Assembly: GCA_018873245.2 (NCBI GenBank)
Contig: JAEMBT020000006.1
Span: 2,607,855-2,671,854 of the forward strand
Direction: 5' to 3'
Source: Archegozetes longisetosus
Taxonomy: Eukaryota > Arthropoda > Arachnida > Sarcoptiformes > Trhypochthoniidae
DNA length: 64,000 nt
The translations under genes and the position numbers were made by a program. The number at the start of each line of letters is the position of its first letter. Position 1 is the stretch's first letter. Of the stretch, positions 9,253 to 23,540 are shown one piece after another. Below the pieces are notes generated by a model that was given only the letters and a program-made list of their open reading frames with translations, did no database searches and had not been told where the DNA came from.

Positions 9253-12200
9253 TCAAAACATTCTTTTAATTCCAAGTTTGCCAAAAATTTTCCCGATTTG
9301 ACTTAGAGGTCCACTACCAGCATTTTTCTGCTTCTCCGGTGGATCAGTTAAATATTTAGGTATCGGTGCGTGACCTGGTTTTATAGGTGGAGGTTTAATA
9401 TAGCCTTTGATTATATCCGCTCCTTTTTCTCCGATCATAATAATCGGTGCATTAGTATTGCCTGAAACTATGGTCGGCATAATCGAACCATCGATGACTC
9501 TTAGGCCCGAAACCCCGTAAACTCTTAGTTGCGGGTCGACGACAGCCATCGGATCTCCCGGTACTCCCATTTTAGTGGTTCCGACCGGATGATAGATTGT
9601 AGCCGTGTATGATCTGGTCAAGCATTCTAGATATCCGTCGCTGTAGGGTTTATATTTTTCACATCCATACCATGTACGCGACCAGATCCTGGTTTTGAAT
9701 TTCTTGAATGGTTCCGAAAGTGCCATTTTTATTGATATCTTTAGTGAATCTACTAATACTTTAGCGTCATAGGGGTCTTGAAGATCTGTTTGATTGGTTT
9801 AAAGTTTGTTAAAATTAGCCAATAAATCAATCAAATAATCTAGTTTGTGAGATGAAAGATCTAATTGTAAGTTTAGTTAGCAGTTACTCACGCCCTCCTT
9901 TTCACAAAACATTTTTGTTTGATTTGAAACTATTTTCATTGATTTGCATCGCATTGAATTACTTTGTATTGAAAACTAGTTGTTTATTTGATTGTTCTCT
10001 AGTTTCAAATGTTGACTATGTTTTTAAGATTTATTTTTAAGTTTATGTACCTTTTGAAAACTACTTTTAAAGTTATATTTTTATATCCTATTCAAACTTA
10101 GTGCTCATCAAAAGAGTTCAATAAATAGATAATTAACAAAATATTTGCTTATCAACAATACATGTGTTTAACTTCGTGTAAACTATCTATTATTGTGGAT
10201 TAGATTCACTAAAATTGACTAAAATTGCTCCGAAGCTTTCTAAACTGTTTGCCTAAAATATATAGACAATAGCAAAACTTTTCTCGTAAACTCCTACTCA
10301 ATAGATAAATATTTTTCAAACTCTAAAGTTTGAATAGACAGTAGTTTATGGCAGAGAACTAAAACAATAACTAAAAAGTAGAAAAAAGATTAAAATTGAA
10401 AAACATACAATTTGGCTGAATTATCGGTTGATCGTAAGGATTAGCAGAACGTAATTTCATATAACCCACACTTCTAGGTCTCAACAAAACCGGATAATAA
10501 GCATAAGAATCTTCGTAAAGAAAAGGTTCATAGATTTTCTGAAAAAGTTCATCCTTAAGATTCATCGCCTTCCGAACACTTTCTCCGCCATCAGACGATG
10601 GACAAGAAGGTATAAAATGGATTTCGACGTCAGGCCAGTCATCACTTTGATTCGCATACTTTGTTTTGATAAAGCCAATACCATCGAGCCCTCCCAACAT
10701 AGTTAACGGTCCTATGCCTGAAATTAATATTTAGGTTTACTTAATTTTGTTTAATCTTTGAATACAACCCTTTAATAGAAAATACTAAATTGTTGACCCC
10801 AAAAAGCTCCTCTAGTTATAGTATGCAATTAGTGCCTTAATTAAACATTTAATTGGCTAAACTTTGAACGTTATCAATTTTTTTTCTGATTCTGGCTCAA
10901 ATTTTCGAAAAATTTGCAAATTATTCTATTTGTTCAATGAGAAAGATGATCATTATTAATATGAACTAATTTGCTCTAGATAAACCAATGTTTACACTTA
11001 GAAGCTTAGAATTTTATCAAATTTTGATCTGAAATTTTCATAAAAATAAAAAATATTCACTGATAACTTAATGAAAATCTTGCTTTAGATTTGATTTGAA
11101 AAAATAATTTTTTTATTTTTCTTATTATTGAAATAAGATTTCAATGGCCTTAATGTGAATTTAATCGTTCAAAAAAGTTTACCTAAAGTTGACCATTGAG
11201 TGAATGATTTTGCGACATATACCCGAGGCTGTACCACAGATACAGGTGCGCTCACATGAAACTGAAGCCCCCCGACACCGATGTGGTCTTGTAAGTTCTG
11301 TCCGACTCCAGGCGCATCCACTATTACTGGAATTCCGAGTTCTTCTAAATCATATCTGGGTCCAATACCTGATAGCATCAGTAATTGGGGGGAATTTATT
11401 GCACCCGCCGATAGTATGATCTCTTTTCGTGCGTAAACTACATATTTTAGACCCTGAATAAAGGAATAAACGATTGTTATCTCTCTTTTTACTCAACAAA
11501 TAGATTATATAAATATTTTGTGTGATGGAATTAGTTTTCGAGTCAAGTCCTTATTGTTATTCAATTGCTATTCAAATAAGTATTTTGTAAACTATTTATT
11601 TAATAATAAGTTGAATACTGACTGAAGAGTGAGTTAACAGTAGTTTTTTAGATAAGAGATCAAATACAATGATTAGAGTTTAGAAGAAACTTCTTAATAA
11701 TAGTGTGACTAAATTGAAAATATTAGTAACTTTTGATCAATATTCAGGTCAACTATTTTTGAATAACGTGTTCTCTCAAACTTATAATTTTCATAAATCA
11801 ATCAAAAAACCTTTCGATCAAACTCGACAGCAATCGCTTTCTTATGCTGATTAAAGAGAACTTTGGTCACGTGTGCGTATATGACTGTATGAAGATTTTT
11901 TCGGTCTCGAAAGTCACGGATAAAAGCCTTTGATGTCGAACAACGAGCCCCCCGGCGAATAGTCCCCTGCGGAACAGCAAACCCGGTCTGTCGTGCACCG
12001 TTGATATCAATATTAGGATAACCAAACAATTTGCCTGCCTGTAAGAATGCGCCACCAATTGGTGTTGTGTAATGTGTTGTTGACACAGTTAAGTGTCCAG
12101 TTGAACCTTAAAAACATGTTAAGCTAGTGTTAGAGACGCGACTTTATTTGGCAGTTCAATCATTAGGGATCACATCTATTAAGCGCTCAAACAGCTATGT

Positions 12201-13783
12201 ATGAAAACTGTTTCATTAAAAATGAGACTCAATACAAGTTCACTCTAACTTTAACTCTATCGAAAGCTTTATAATCTGTTAAATATAAAAGCTGGTAAAT
12301 GAATTTTAAAAAGTCATAAAAATAGAGATTTGGTATATTTTTGATTTAACACTTGTATTGGCGTTTAATGATTGTGGCATTGACTGCTTTAACTTTAATA
12401 TAATTTATAAATCAATCAAGATTTATTTCACTTGCCATGATATCCATTCTTCAAAATATCAGGATCTCTATTATCTTCGGACTTGATGAAATAGGGGAAC
12501 ACTCCTTCGTAACCCCAGCCATAGTTACCTAAACTTTCCCAATAGTCATAATCACGTTTATTGCCGCGAACATAAAGCATATAATTGATTGCCGAACAGC
12601 CGCCAAGAATTTTACCGCGCGGCCAATTCGATCGATGCTCTTTCATGCCCTGACACGCATACTTCTGCGGCTCTGTTTTGTACTGCCAGTCATACTCTGA
12701 TAGTTGAAGTCTAGCTGCCAACATAGGTATCTCACTTTGCCAGACCTCGTGACCACCAGCTTCAAGTAGTAACACTTTAACTCTAGGGTCTTCACTTAAC
12801 CTATTTGCTACTACCGCTCCCGCAGAGCCCGCACCCACTGTTTGTAGGATAAATATTTATTCATTTTAGAAAATTAATAGTTATAATAGACAAAAGTTAG
12901 GATATGATAGCGAACAATGCTTTGGAACTCTAAATAGATCATACTTTCAGAAGTGCTGGTAATACTTTTAAAAGTTAGGTTTAATGTGTGGTAGCGCTAA
13001 TCTAGTGTCATTTAAACTTTAGAAAACTTACTCAGACAAATCTTAATTTTTTGAACTATTGTTAGCGCTAACGAGAAAATGTTCGCTATTCTATCCTAAA
13101 GTTTTCTAAGTTTATTCATTTAAAGAAAAATAACAGTGATGATGAAAGCAAGTTTGAATATGATATCGATTAGTATAATACAGTTCAAACTTTCAGATAG
13201 TATTTCATAACGTGCTAATAATACTTTTATTAGTTGAGTCAAATATTAACCGTTGTCTTAACTTATCAGAACTTACGTAAACTCTAAGACTTTTGTTAGA
13301 GCGTTATAAGATTCTGTACAAGCAATTTTCAATTAAATAGTCTAAGCTACTAAAAACTTATTACTACCTTATCTAAAAAATGTCTTCGAATTTTGATAAA
13401 TAAAAACAATATCCTTTAAGAGGTCAGAGAACTCAAATTATTTACAACTGTTAACATAATTCCTAAATAATAGGCCTTAAATGTAAGTATTGTTTGAAAT
13501 TAATAATTAAAGTTAAGTCATGCAAATCTTAACGGATAAACTTTTACTTTATATAATAGTTTCTTAAGCGTTGAGAAGAATATAATAAAAAAACTTTTCC
13601 AAAATAATAAAATTAAATAAAAAGTTTATTCAAAGTTCCAGGTAACTGCTTACCGACAATATAATCGTATTCTTTAGCAAAATGTTCAGTTGTGAATGGA
13701 ATATTTCTATGAACTCCTTTGAACATAAAGAACATGATCCATGGCACAATTGCCGGTAACATAGCTATAGTTAACTCAGCCAT
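9253..13783 (-). CDS. GMC oxidoreductase A (glucose dehydrogenase-like)
   Basis: Six exons join in frame to 646 aa: 13783-13654, 12837-12436, 12106-11811, 11453-11183, 10717-10409 and 9785-9253. The product is a flavin-dependent oxidoreductase that should oxidise an alcohol or sugar substrate; the substrate is unknown. Residues 1-22 are hydrophobic, a signal peptide or anchor, so a secretory or membrane location is likely. The FAD motif VVGAGSAG is at about 43-50. GMC signature 1 ([19 protein letters not shown]) is in exon 2 and signature 2 ([15 protein letters not shown]) in exon 4. The catalytic His is in [11 protein letters not shown] and the paired Asn in SGNTNAP. A proline-rich tail ends the protein. 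The length is normal for the arthropod family. Intron 2 uses a GC donor (G|GCAAGT), inferred because it alone keeps frame and the conserved GYHG motif. No stop or frameshift was seen, so the gene looks intact. Confidence 0.9.
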
Positions 13784-16700
13784 TTTTCTACAGTTTAAAA
13801 GTTATTCAAACTTATTAAAATTTGTTAAACAAAAATTTCTGTTACGTATCACAAAAACTAATTTCTAATACAAAGGCACACATTTTCACAAAATTCATTT
13901 TTCAATCAGTAATAAAGTCGTTAAATTTGATGACAAATTTGTCGATTAATCATACAAATTGATCGTTGAGTAGATTTTGGCACTTGTTGAGAATGAAATT
14001 TTGTTGAAAACTTTTGATGAATAGTTAAGAAAACAGTTTTTCCTTCAAGTTCAAGATCGAGCGTTAAAATTGGATTAAACTGTTAGGGCTGTGTTGAAGA
14101 AAAGTTGGAAATCGTGTCTTATAATGAGATTGTGTCCTCCTAGTTACGATTCGATGTCGATAACTATATGGGGAATAGCCGTTTGAAGAAAAGAAGAAAA
14201 CTCTAAATACTTGTTCATGTTATGCTGAGAGAATATAAAAGCTCTAAAGAGCTTCTGATGCACTCCACTAACCGTGATTTTTTGGGAGCACTGGGAGGGC
14301 ATAATTGAGAGTCTGAGAAGAAAAGTTTTATCGAATAAATTTCAATTCAGTAATAAATTATAAAAGAGAACAAAATGCTATTACTCAATAGAATGTAACA
14401 CAACTATAGGGTAAACAAGACTTTCAGCTCAAAGTCTATAACGAAATAAATGTATATTTAAGAACATTTTATCTGTTATAATAATTGAACTGTATTTATA
14501 AAGATTATAGCCTTAGGGTAAATCACTTCTATCAATTAACTCTTTTCTATCTCTTGCTTTAATATTGAATCACTTAATACTTTAAATACAGTTATCCTCA
14601 ACTTTGATTTCAATTTTTCTCCCAACTGAACAAATGACACAATAACTGTTATTTAGCACAAGAAGACCCTATTTAGACATAAGCAAAAATAGATCTTTCA
14701 ATTCAATATTTCTCTCGGAGCCTTTTCTTCAATTTTTAAAGTTGTTCTCGAGTCGAGTTTTAGTGTTGCAAAATATGTTTTATTATGAGCACAACAATGT
14801 TTAGGTGCATAACTTTGAATATTTATGAATTTATATTTGATTTGATATTTATGTGTATAAAAGAAGAATAGGGTTCACACTGAGTATTGTATACTGGCTG
14901 CAACATCATATTTGTTGACCTAAAGCACAGCCAATTCTCTCTATAATCAACTTATTTTTCCATCAATATATAATTCTGTTCATGATCAGTATTAGGGATA
15001 CGTTATATATAATTTACAAATTTGATGCGTCTTCCAATTACTGTTATTAATTTCTACTAATGAGCATTATTTTGCATAATGTCATTCAAAACTGCTTTAA
15101 ACGATTTTTACCAGTTTTAGCACTAGTACTCACTTCATGGCAACTAATATAGTTTCTTTACAAACAGATCAGGACTAGATTTCATAGTTAAAGTTAGATA
15201 CCTTTATGAATAACCACTTTTAATGATTAATGTAACTAAAGATCCATGACTTTTCAATGGATTTCCGCAATTTTTGTATTTGCGATCCAAATCTATTGTT
15301 CTCTTCAGCAAATTATAAGTTTGAAATTCTTAGAAGATGAAACAATTTTTTTTCTTAAGAACAATGACTTAGTCACTGACAGCAATAAAACACTAGATTA
15401 AAGCATTTGGATTCATAGCCTGATCGGGCAATTTTGAAAATTTAGGACAAATTGACTTTGAAGGGTAACTATTTTCAAGAGCAAAATGGATAAGATTATC
15501 ATCTTTTTCGTAATTATCGTTAAATGGAAGCTATATTAAGCTCAGTAAATATTACACGAAATAACTATTAAAATGTTTCAAATTATTGTTATTTAGATTA
15601 TAACAAGCTTAAGACTCCTAATGAACACTTTCACAGATAAATTAGAGCAGTGTTTGAGCCCTGAGTGAAATACATACCAAAAATTTTAAACTAATATAAA
15701 CATCAAATTATGATTTATAGCCTTAAACAACGTTTTCTAAAGGCTTGACTTAATTGACTTATTAAAGAATGACTTCTTTAAAGTAAATTTAGTTCAAAGG
15801 CTATTCACGACTTGAAAATTTACCTTCAAAAATGTTAATTTCATTATCTTATCAGTAGGTTTAAACGTCTATTACGCAGATCTTGTCGTCAAACTTCTGA
15901 ATAATCAGCATCAGAGACTCATTTTACATACAATGACCCTTGACCTTCAATCTTAATATAACTGATATGAGTTTTATACTTGAATTTTACATTTTATTAC
16001 ATGTATTTAGAAATCTCGGTTATTGTGAGTGAATCCCATTGTATATGAAAGCTTAAACTTTAACATAAATTTGCATTTTGAATCATTGTTAAAGGTTTTT
16101 AAACTTTACAAACTTTGACAATCAGTCGATTAAATAAAGCCCAATATAAAAACCTTAACAGAAGCCAGATATAACTCTATTTGAAGTTATGAAACTCTAC
16201 TATCAGAGTAGACTGGATCATAAATAGTTTGATTTTTATGATATTCAATGTAATGCCTCGATAGAAAAGTCCTTTTCGGTAATAACGTACTTCTCATGTC
16301 AGTGATAAAATAAATCTTAACTATTTATTTTTTAAAGTCAATTATTTAAATAAGCATTACTGTTACCTGTCATACACCATCAACTTTGTTTAATTTCTAT
16401 TTAAGACTAAGACTTTATTACTTTTTAATGAAAATATTTACTTAAATAAAGGGTTGTCGATTCATCGTTTAATTCAGATTTCATGACACGAGAAAACTAT
16501 TCTCAATTGAAAGCTAATAAACTTCTCCTCACACTATGATTTATGAGGATATCTCTTTTTATCTCTGAAGATTTTTAGATAAAAAAACTGTTATGCAGAA
16601 AAACTAGATCTCAAACTTATTTTCTCTCCCATTGATATGTTAGGTAACAATTTCTTATATTTCTAGCAAAAATTAAGTTTTAAACTCAATATCTGTTTTT

Positions 16701-19700
16701 ACCCTTAGAACATATCGTGAAATTTTACGAAATAAAAGATAAGCGAAATGTTTCTTGGTAAAATCGTAAAATCGATAATTATGTGAAACAGTAAACTACT
16801 ACAACTTGAAAGTATTGAACTTCAGTAAACTTTTAGCATTTCGTAAATCTAATGAATGCCCAGAAACAATTCAATTTGAAAGTCTGTGAAAATTATAAAA
16901 TTAGGTCTTCGTGTTTCAAGTATTAATTGAGTCAAAGAGAAAAGTTGAAAAATTTTGTGTTAAACTAAGTATGAAGTCCACGAATCACATTAAAAAGCTT
17001 TTTTAAGTGTTCATTTTCATACCTACCTGTACTTGTTGACTGGCAGGTCAGCTATAATTCACTCAGAAAATCAAAATTAGTTGCGAAAAATAAAGTCGCA
17101 GATTTCATTCCTAAAGACCCAGTAATAATTGAATTCATTCAACTTTTAATTTATTGCTAGAATTTATGTAATGTTCGTAAGATGTTTTTATTTGATTGTT
17201 AACAAAAATGTGCCGAAGTTTCTCGTGTAGTATAAAGGATAATTTATTCAAAAAGTTTACTGAAACGGTTTTCCACCACATAAGTAACTACTCGTGATGT
17301 GAATTTATAAAGAAATTATAAGATATAAAATATCATACAATCGTTGAGTAACTGTTTAAGAGAGTAATGACTTGATTCTCAAACTGGAATAGAAGGCATA
17401 TCGCATCTTCAGTTCAGGGTTGCCTTCTTTCGTGATCTAGGCTTTAGTCTTAAGATCGATGATCTTAAATGTGAAAACTGAACAGCTTCTACTTTTACCT
17501 AATTCCTGATTCATCGTCAATGGTTCAAAATATAAAACTTTAAGAAGTATATTTGTCTTCTCAATTTATGAAGCATTCTTCTGTAAAATGTTCTACTATG
17601 AGACTAAGCGCTAATTTCAACTGATTCCTACATTTTATGGAAACTATTCGAAAATGAAATCCTAAATATCATACGATAGGTTCTTAAAGAATTTGTAACT
17701 ATTGTTAAATAATTGTCCGATAAAAGGTACTGACCCTTTCCAAATAAGATAAAAGAAAAAATAGAATCATTTTTCAATAGAGAAATTGTATGCCATTTTA
17801 GGTGTGAGCTCACTTTGCTTTCATGGCCAAAAGTAGTAATACTAGTAAATAACATATGCTAAAAATCATGTTTCTAAATCTCTAATGCCTCGTATTCATT
17901 ACGAGAAATCGTCTTCAGCTTTAATATTATTCCAAAGCTGAAGCCCATGAGGAATAGGTCATCGGCACAGGTCTTCAACTTGAATATTATCCTTAGCTAA
18001 CAGTTTTTTTATAATAATAAAAATAATGTTTATTATTACAATAATTTGCTATTAAACTTATCTAATATTGAATGGCATAAAACCCACACAAACATCTATG
18101 ACAATCAATAAGAAGTAGTCCATTAAGGTTCTAATTATTTTTTAACGTCTTAACGATAATCATTTTCTAAACATCACTACATATAGAAGAATGAAATCTG
18201 CAAAATTATGATTGTCTAAATCCTGATAATTGAAAGCTATTTGTTCGCTAATGTCCCTTTACTACTTTTAGAAGCTTCTAATAAATCCTGTAAACACTAT
18301 AACATGTAGACCAACCTCAGGCTTCGATGTCCCAAATATTTGTTTAGCTAATTGCCTCGTCTGGTGTTTCGCAAAGTGATCCACGTTTTTGTTTTGGGCG
18401 AAAAATAAATTTCAAGTTCAAGACTTTAATTTCAAGTTTCAAATTAAAGCTATTTCTAGAAATTTCAGAATTCGTTACCTAATATATGAATGCAAGTGAA
18501 ACAAACTTCAAGTTTTTTACTCAAATTTTCTTAAGTTTCAAATTTAATACCTAATTAATCAAATCGAAAGCTTCTGAAGTTATTTTTGATTGTGTTAATG
18601 AATGAATTAAAGTCTTAAAAATCTGATATGCCTTTCAATAGTTTTAATACGATTATCACAATTTGATTGATCGGTTCAGTTTAATCAACATATACTATTG
18701 AACTTTTATTTTAAAGCTTACAAACCACTCGATTGCTCTTTAATGTTAATTGCTAACTAATTATTTTTAGTTTTTAATTAAAAATATTCAACTATCTAAT
18801 GAGAAATCATTAGATATGTTTATGAAACATGTTTTTGACCAGAGATTTTTGTAGTTTGTATCAAATATATTATTTGATGCTTTTCTTGTCTTGAAATAAA
18901 AATAAATCATTACTGGATCTAAATACTGACAAACAATTATTTTTTGATAAATAATGAACACATTTCTAAAGCTTCATAACTTACTCAAGAATGACCTCAA
19001 ACTGATTTTGAGTCTAATTAGTGAAAACTTATTTTGCTTTCTTTTCAGCAAAATATTCACACGGTTCATATAATTGTTTTTCTTCTTCAATAATTATTCA
19101 TTTTGATGACATGACTGTCCAGAGAAAATATTTATGTCTGAATAAATGATAAATTCCTATCAATTCTCAAATCAATCCCTAAGAAATTAGTTTTCGAGAG
19201 ATTTTTGCACCTGAAAAGTGAGTGACTCTTTAGATAATTTTGTTGGATATCATGTTCGTAAAATTTTTACAGCTCTGACTATTAAGGCATGACTTACAAG
19301 GTGTGGGAAAATACCAAATATTGGTAAGAAAACCAGATTTACTAATAGCATAAGTAAATAAACAATCATACAAAAAAAACTTGTTTTCCATCCCTTTTTC
19401 TAACCGTTACACAAAATCGATAAAAATTTTATAAATAAACCCAACTTTTTATATACTGCTCACGTGAGTGCAAGTTATAGATCATGTTTTCATTAAAGAC
19501 CATAAATAACTTGAAACACTCAATAAAAATACTCATTCTAGAATGCGGTTTATGTGGTCTTTTCTTTTAATTATATCAATCGTGTCAGACCTACGCCTTC
19601 CTAATCATGTAGCCCCGAACTTGAATATAACATCTGTTAAGAGCTGTCATTTTATGATTGCTACTGTCAGTAAATTTTAGACCTAATCAGAATCGTTTAC

Positions 19701-22700
19701 ACATTTTTTTTGTTAAGTATCTAAAAATATGCTTATTATTTAATTAATTATCTATTATTGGATTCAATTAAGATTAAGAAATCCCACAATAAGTCTAATT
19801 TAATCCATAAATAGATATTTTAGATAAAGCAATCTTATGATACTTATTGGACTTTACTTTTGCTTTCGTGTGAGAATTCGTTGTATCATAAATAGTTCGC
19901 AATCATTTTTCCCTATACATTAAGTATAATAACAAGTATAGATGAAAAGCTTAAGAAAAACTTTATTAAAAGTATTAATTTCTAATTTCAATCAACTTTT
20001 ATTAATTAGATTTTCAGAGGTACCTTTCACTCACGATTTTACGAATAAATTTTGATTTTATCCTAATTATGCAATATTTAACACTGAATTTTTAGCTTCC
20101 ACTATTCAGTATGTTCAACACCATTAATAAATTTCTCTTCTGTTCAAAAAGTAATTTCGCTCACTATTAATGATATTTGATGAAGAATTTAATAAAAATT
20201 TGATCTAAAATTTTTCTAGATCCCATTTTCTGTTAGTTTTACCATTCAAAGATTAATTATTTGTCTATGGTTACTAGAGATAATCTAAATTCATTTCGAG
20301 ATAATGCAGTTAAGATTGTATTTTCATTACACAGTCTTTTTAATAAAAATAGCTAATGTTACAGACTATGTATTATTGTTTGACCGCAGTATTTTTCACA
20401 ATCTCAAAGCAGAGTTCATAAATAATTATGAAAGATAAAATATTCAATTAAATCTACTTTGATATGTGAAAACTTGAAGATTCTTTAGTTCATTATTTAC
20501 GAAATGATTTAGTGATAGTATAGATTGAGATCCGATCCTTTATAATACAACTCCTATTAATTGAGGCATTATAATATCTTAAGAGTAAAACATTAGATGC
20601 TAATTCTTTTGCAAGAGGCTGTGATTATTCAATGTTTTGCTTGTAAATAAAATCTCTTTTATATAAAAGATATTGTAGCTCTTCATAGGCTCTTATTATA
20701 TTTTCAAAATTGAAACTCTCAATTGTTTTACATTTGTACTTTTAGAATATTTTCTACACATAAACTCGAATTCGTCTGAAAAGATATGACCTTTCGAAAT
20801 ATCGCTGACCAACAAATCCTGCATTGAGATAACTTCTATCAGTAATCATTAGTAAAAGGAATAATTAAGTCTTGTTTTCGTCAAAATTAATGAGTCAAAC
20901 ATATATTAAGATCAAACTTGTTAAAAATAGCTTAAATTCATAATTTCTGTCAGAAATGACGTCGTGATTATTATTAGTCTCTATGAAACATTTAACTTCA
21001 TCCGAACACGTAGGCATCAGATTTAACATCTAATCATGTCTCCTGAATAATTTGGTAATAATTCCTATGAATTACATAATAGAAGCTTAAGTAATACTTG
21101 TTTTATTCCAATTATTTCTCATAAATAGGAACTGTTTTGTGATAAGAAATTTTTTCGCTCAAAGCTATAGCTTTTTCATAGATTAGATCAAAATAACAGT
21201 GCATTTGCGAACTACTAAACTATTAGTTTTCAAGTCAAATAAACTTATTTTGTATTCAAAAAATAATTGTTTTCATCGAATAAACTAAGGAGGCTTCACA
21301 AAAATTAATTAATGAAAACTTAGTTCTTCATCAGATTTTTGTTAACTTGTATGTTGCAAAAGTTTAAGAGAGGATTACTTTGTAACTTTGACCTCTAGAT
21401 TGTATGCATCATTTTGTTAACCAGTTGATTAGAATTAATTGTGTTAAATATGGAACATATTCTGCATTAAGCTTTCAGTTATCGCTTCTCTAAAGCCCAG
21501 ATTCTACTAAAAATTTAGGTTCAAAGCAATTACATAATACACAACATAAGAGATTAAAATTTCCATAAACTCAATTAAAGAGTCTGAGCAAGTATTAAGA
21601 ATTTCAATGTAATTAATCTACTAGACAATTAACTTTTTTCCATATATTTCTGGAAAAAATAAGATTATTGACAAAAATATCACGTTTCATTCCTCAAGGC
21701 AATGATTAATATTAAATTTTAGTCATAAGAGCATTTCATTTTTTCTTCATTGAACTTAATTTTCTTATTCAAATTAAACTAAATCTAAGAACTTGTTATT
21801 AGTGACCCAAAGAGACACTTCAACACTAACTAAGTCTTACTTTCAGAGCATGTATGACACATCAAATGTGAGCATTTGTAAACAGGAAGCGTTCTTCTTA
21901 AGCCATTATTTATACTAAAAAATTTTACACTAGTATACCATTTAAGGTTTGGCGCAACAGCCGATAGACAAGCAATTCATTTAACGATTCAGAACGCTTT
22001 CAAAGCCGAGTAACTGGTATTAATACTGATCAGATAGAAATTGCAGCTCAATTTAGTACTAGAAAAATATTTTTATTGAATCTGTATTGAGTGCTTCACT
22101 TGTATTGTCAGTATTTAGCCATATATCCATCAAAATTTTGAATGAAAGTTCATTGATTTTAGTTTTTCACAATTATTTGAATTGTGTCCTTAATTTTTAA
22201 TTCTCATAGATTTGTTGAACTAGCAATAAATTTGAAAACTTGATTGAGAATTGAGAAACTTATTTATCGGATTCTAAAAAATAATTTTAATGTTTGGTTT
22301 ATAGGGTTATAAATATGAAAGTATAGCACTATACCTTAATTCATTTTTAAAGATAATTTGAAATCCAAATTAAATTCAACTGAATCCACTTTGAGAAAAA
22401 GTGTGCTAGCTAATGACAGCGATTTTTATCAAAAGTTACTTAATTTTATTAGTAACTAAAAGTAAATAAACTAATTGAATATAAACTCGACGATTATTTT
22501 GCAATGAGTCTTGTCTGAAGTTTGTCATAAACTAGTTTAATTTCTAATGAATCCTTGACTTTCATGATACTTGGATCCAAAGTAACTTAACTTAAACTGC
22601 AATTTAAACATTTTCTAGTTAGTAATTCATTCAAATTTAACATAACACAAATGAGTCACAACTTTTGAGTAAAATTATTTTTGATTCTGAAGACATATCA

Positions 22701-22810
22701 AACAGTAAAAGATATTCAGAAAAGATAAATTTTAAGTGAATGTAGAATATTATCTGATTCTATGGCAAGTAACTTGAAACATTTTCTACTCAAGCACTAA
22801 ACTGATGTTG
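13784..22810. other. 9-kb AT-rich region without a recognised gene
   Basis: I see no conserved protein motif, RNA gene or clear transposon. TATAAAAG boxes occur on the plus strand at 14234-14241 and 14856-14863 without an obvious coding exon downstream. A weak two-exon candidate for a small secreted peptide lies at 19543-20055 and is described among the findings. Confidence 0.5.
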
Positions 22811-23540
22811 AGTCGCTCAAGCTTGTCAGTGTTCCTCTCGTACAATCAGCAGAAGCCAAGTTGGGTCAGCAAATGAAATTTCGGTCAGAACCATGTTTTT
22901 AGTGAACTTGACCATCTTTTATTGATGCATTCTTTCGCGTAAATGTTGGTGTTAACAGCATTGACTGAACGACCACATGATGCTAGAAAATGTGTTGATT
23001 GCTGATGGTCAACCATATCATCACTTTGCCACAATTAAGACACAAACTTATATTTTACATCCTCCAATGTTTCTAAGCTTTCATCAGAATAATAAAAACT
23101 ATTCCCAAAGTAGTCTGAATCATTGAAGCTCAAATGTGATTTGTCACCCATAACAGTCCCCAAGTGTTTCGATGGCATGAATTTTAATTACTTTTAGGAG
23201 CGTTTAGATGTTTAGCTCTTTTAACTGGCGCCTCGATCAATGTTGTTTTGCTATTTTGCCATCGGTGTTCAACTTTGTGTCAGTTGAGCGTTCACCTGTT
23301 CGCACGTGTAGCACATCTTGTTTAATAATTTAGTTTATAGCACTATATGAAACACGTTTGTTCGAATCATTTGCACGATTCCTATTTAAACCAAGTCTAC
23401 TAATTATCTTTCTGATGATACGATAGACCAAAGAATTGTTGATATCTTCAAATTTAAAGTGGTTGATAGTCAAGGTTTCCCTAAATGTTTGCTTTGATAG
23501 AAATTTTTAATAAGCTTAAGAATTGTTTATTGTCTGACAT
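22811..23540 (-). pseudogene. Tc1/mariner-type transposase pseudogene
   Basis: Reading right to left, a possible start (MSDNKQFLSLLKI) lies at 23540. Later blocks in shifting frames include NNSLVYRIIRKIISRLG, VMGDKSHLSFNDSDYF...YYSDESLETLEDVKYKF and RSVNAVNTNIYAKECINKRW. Near 22830-22860 there is a degraded match to the FWPDLASAHY motif. This order (a DDES-like block, a VNA/YI.ECI.KR block, then FWPDLAS) is typical of a common arthropod Tc1/mariner transposase. In-frame stops are frequent and the acidic catalytic positions are altered, so it is dead. Terminal repeats were not found. Confidence 0.65.

Noticed and set aside
14234..14241. TATAAAAG box as a gene promoter
   Set aside because: It is on the plus strand with no coding exon after it; GMC gene A runs the other way.
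17628..17855. 75-aa minus-strand open frame
   Set aside because: No motif, no splice or polyadenylation context, and composition as expected by chance in AT-rich DNA.
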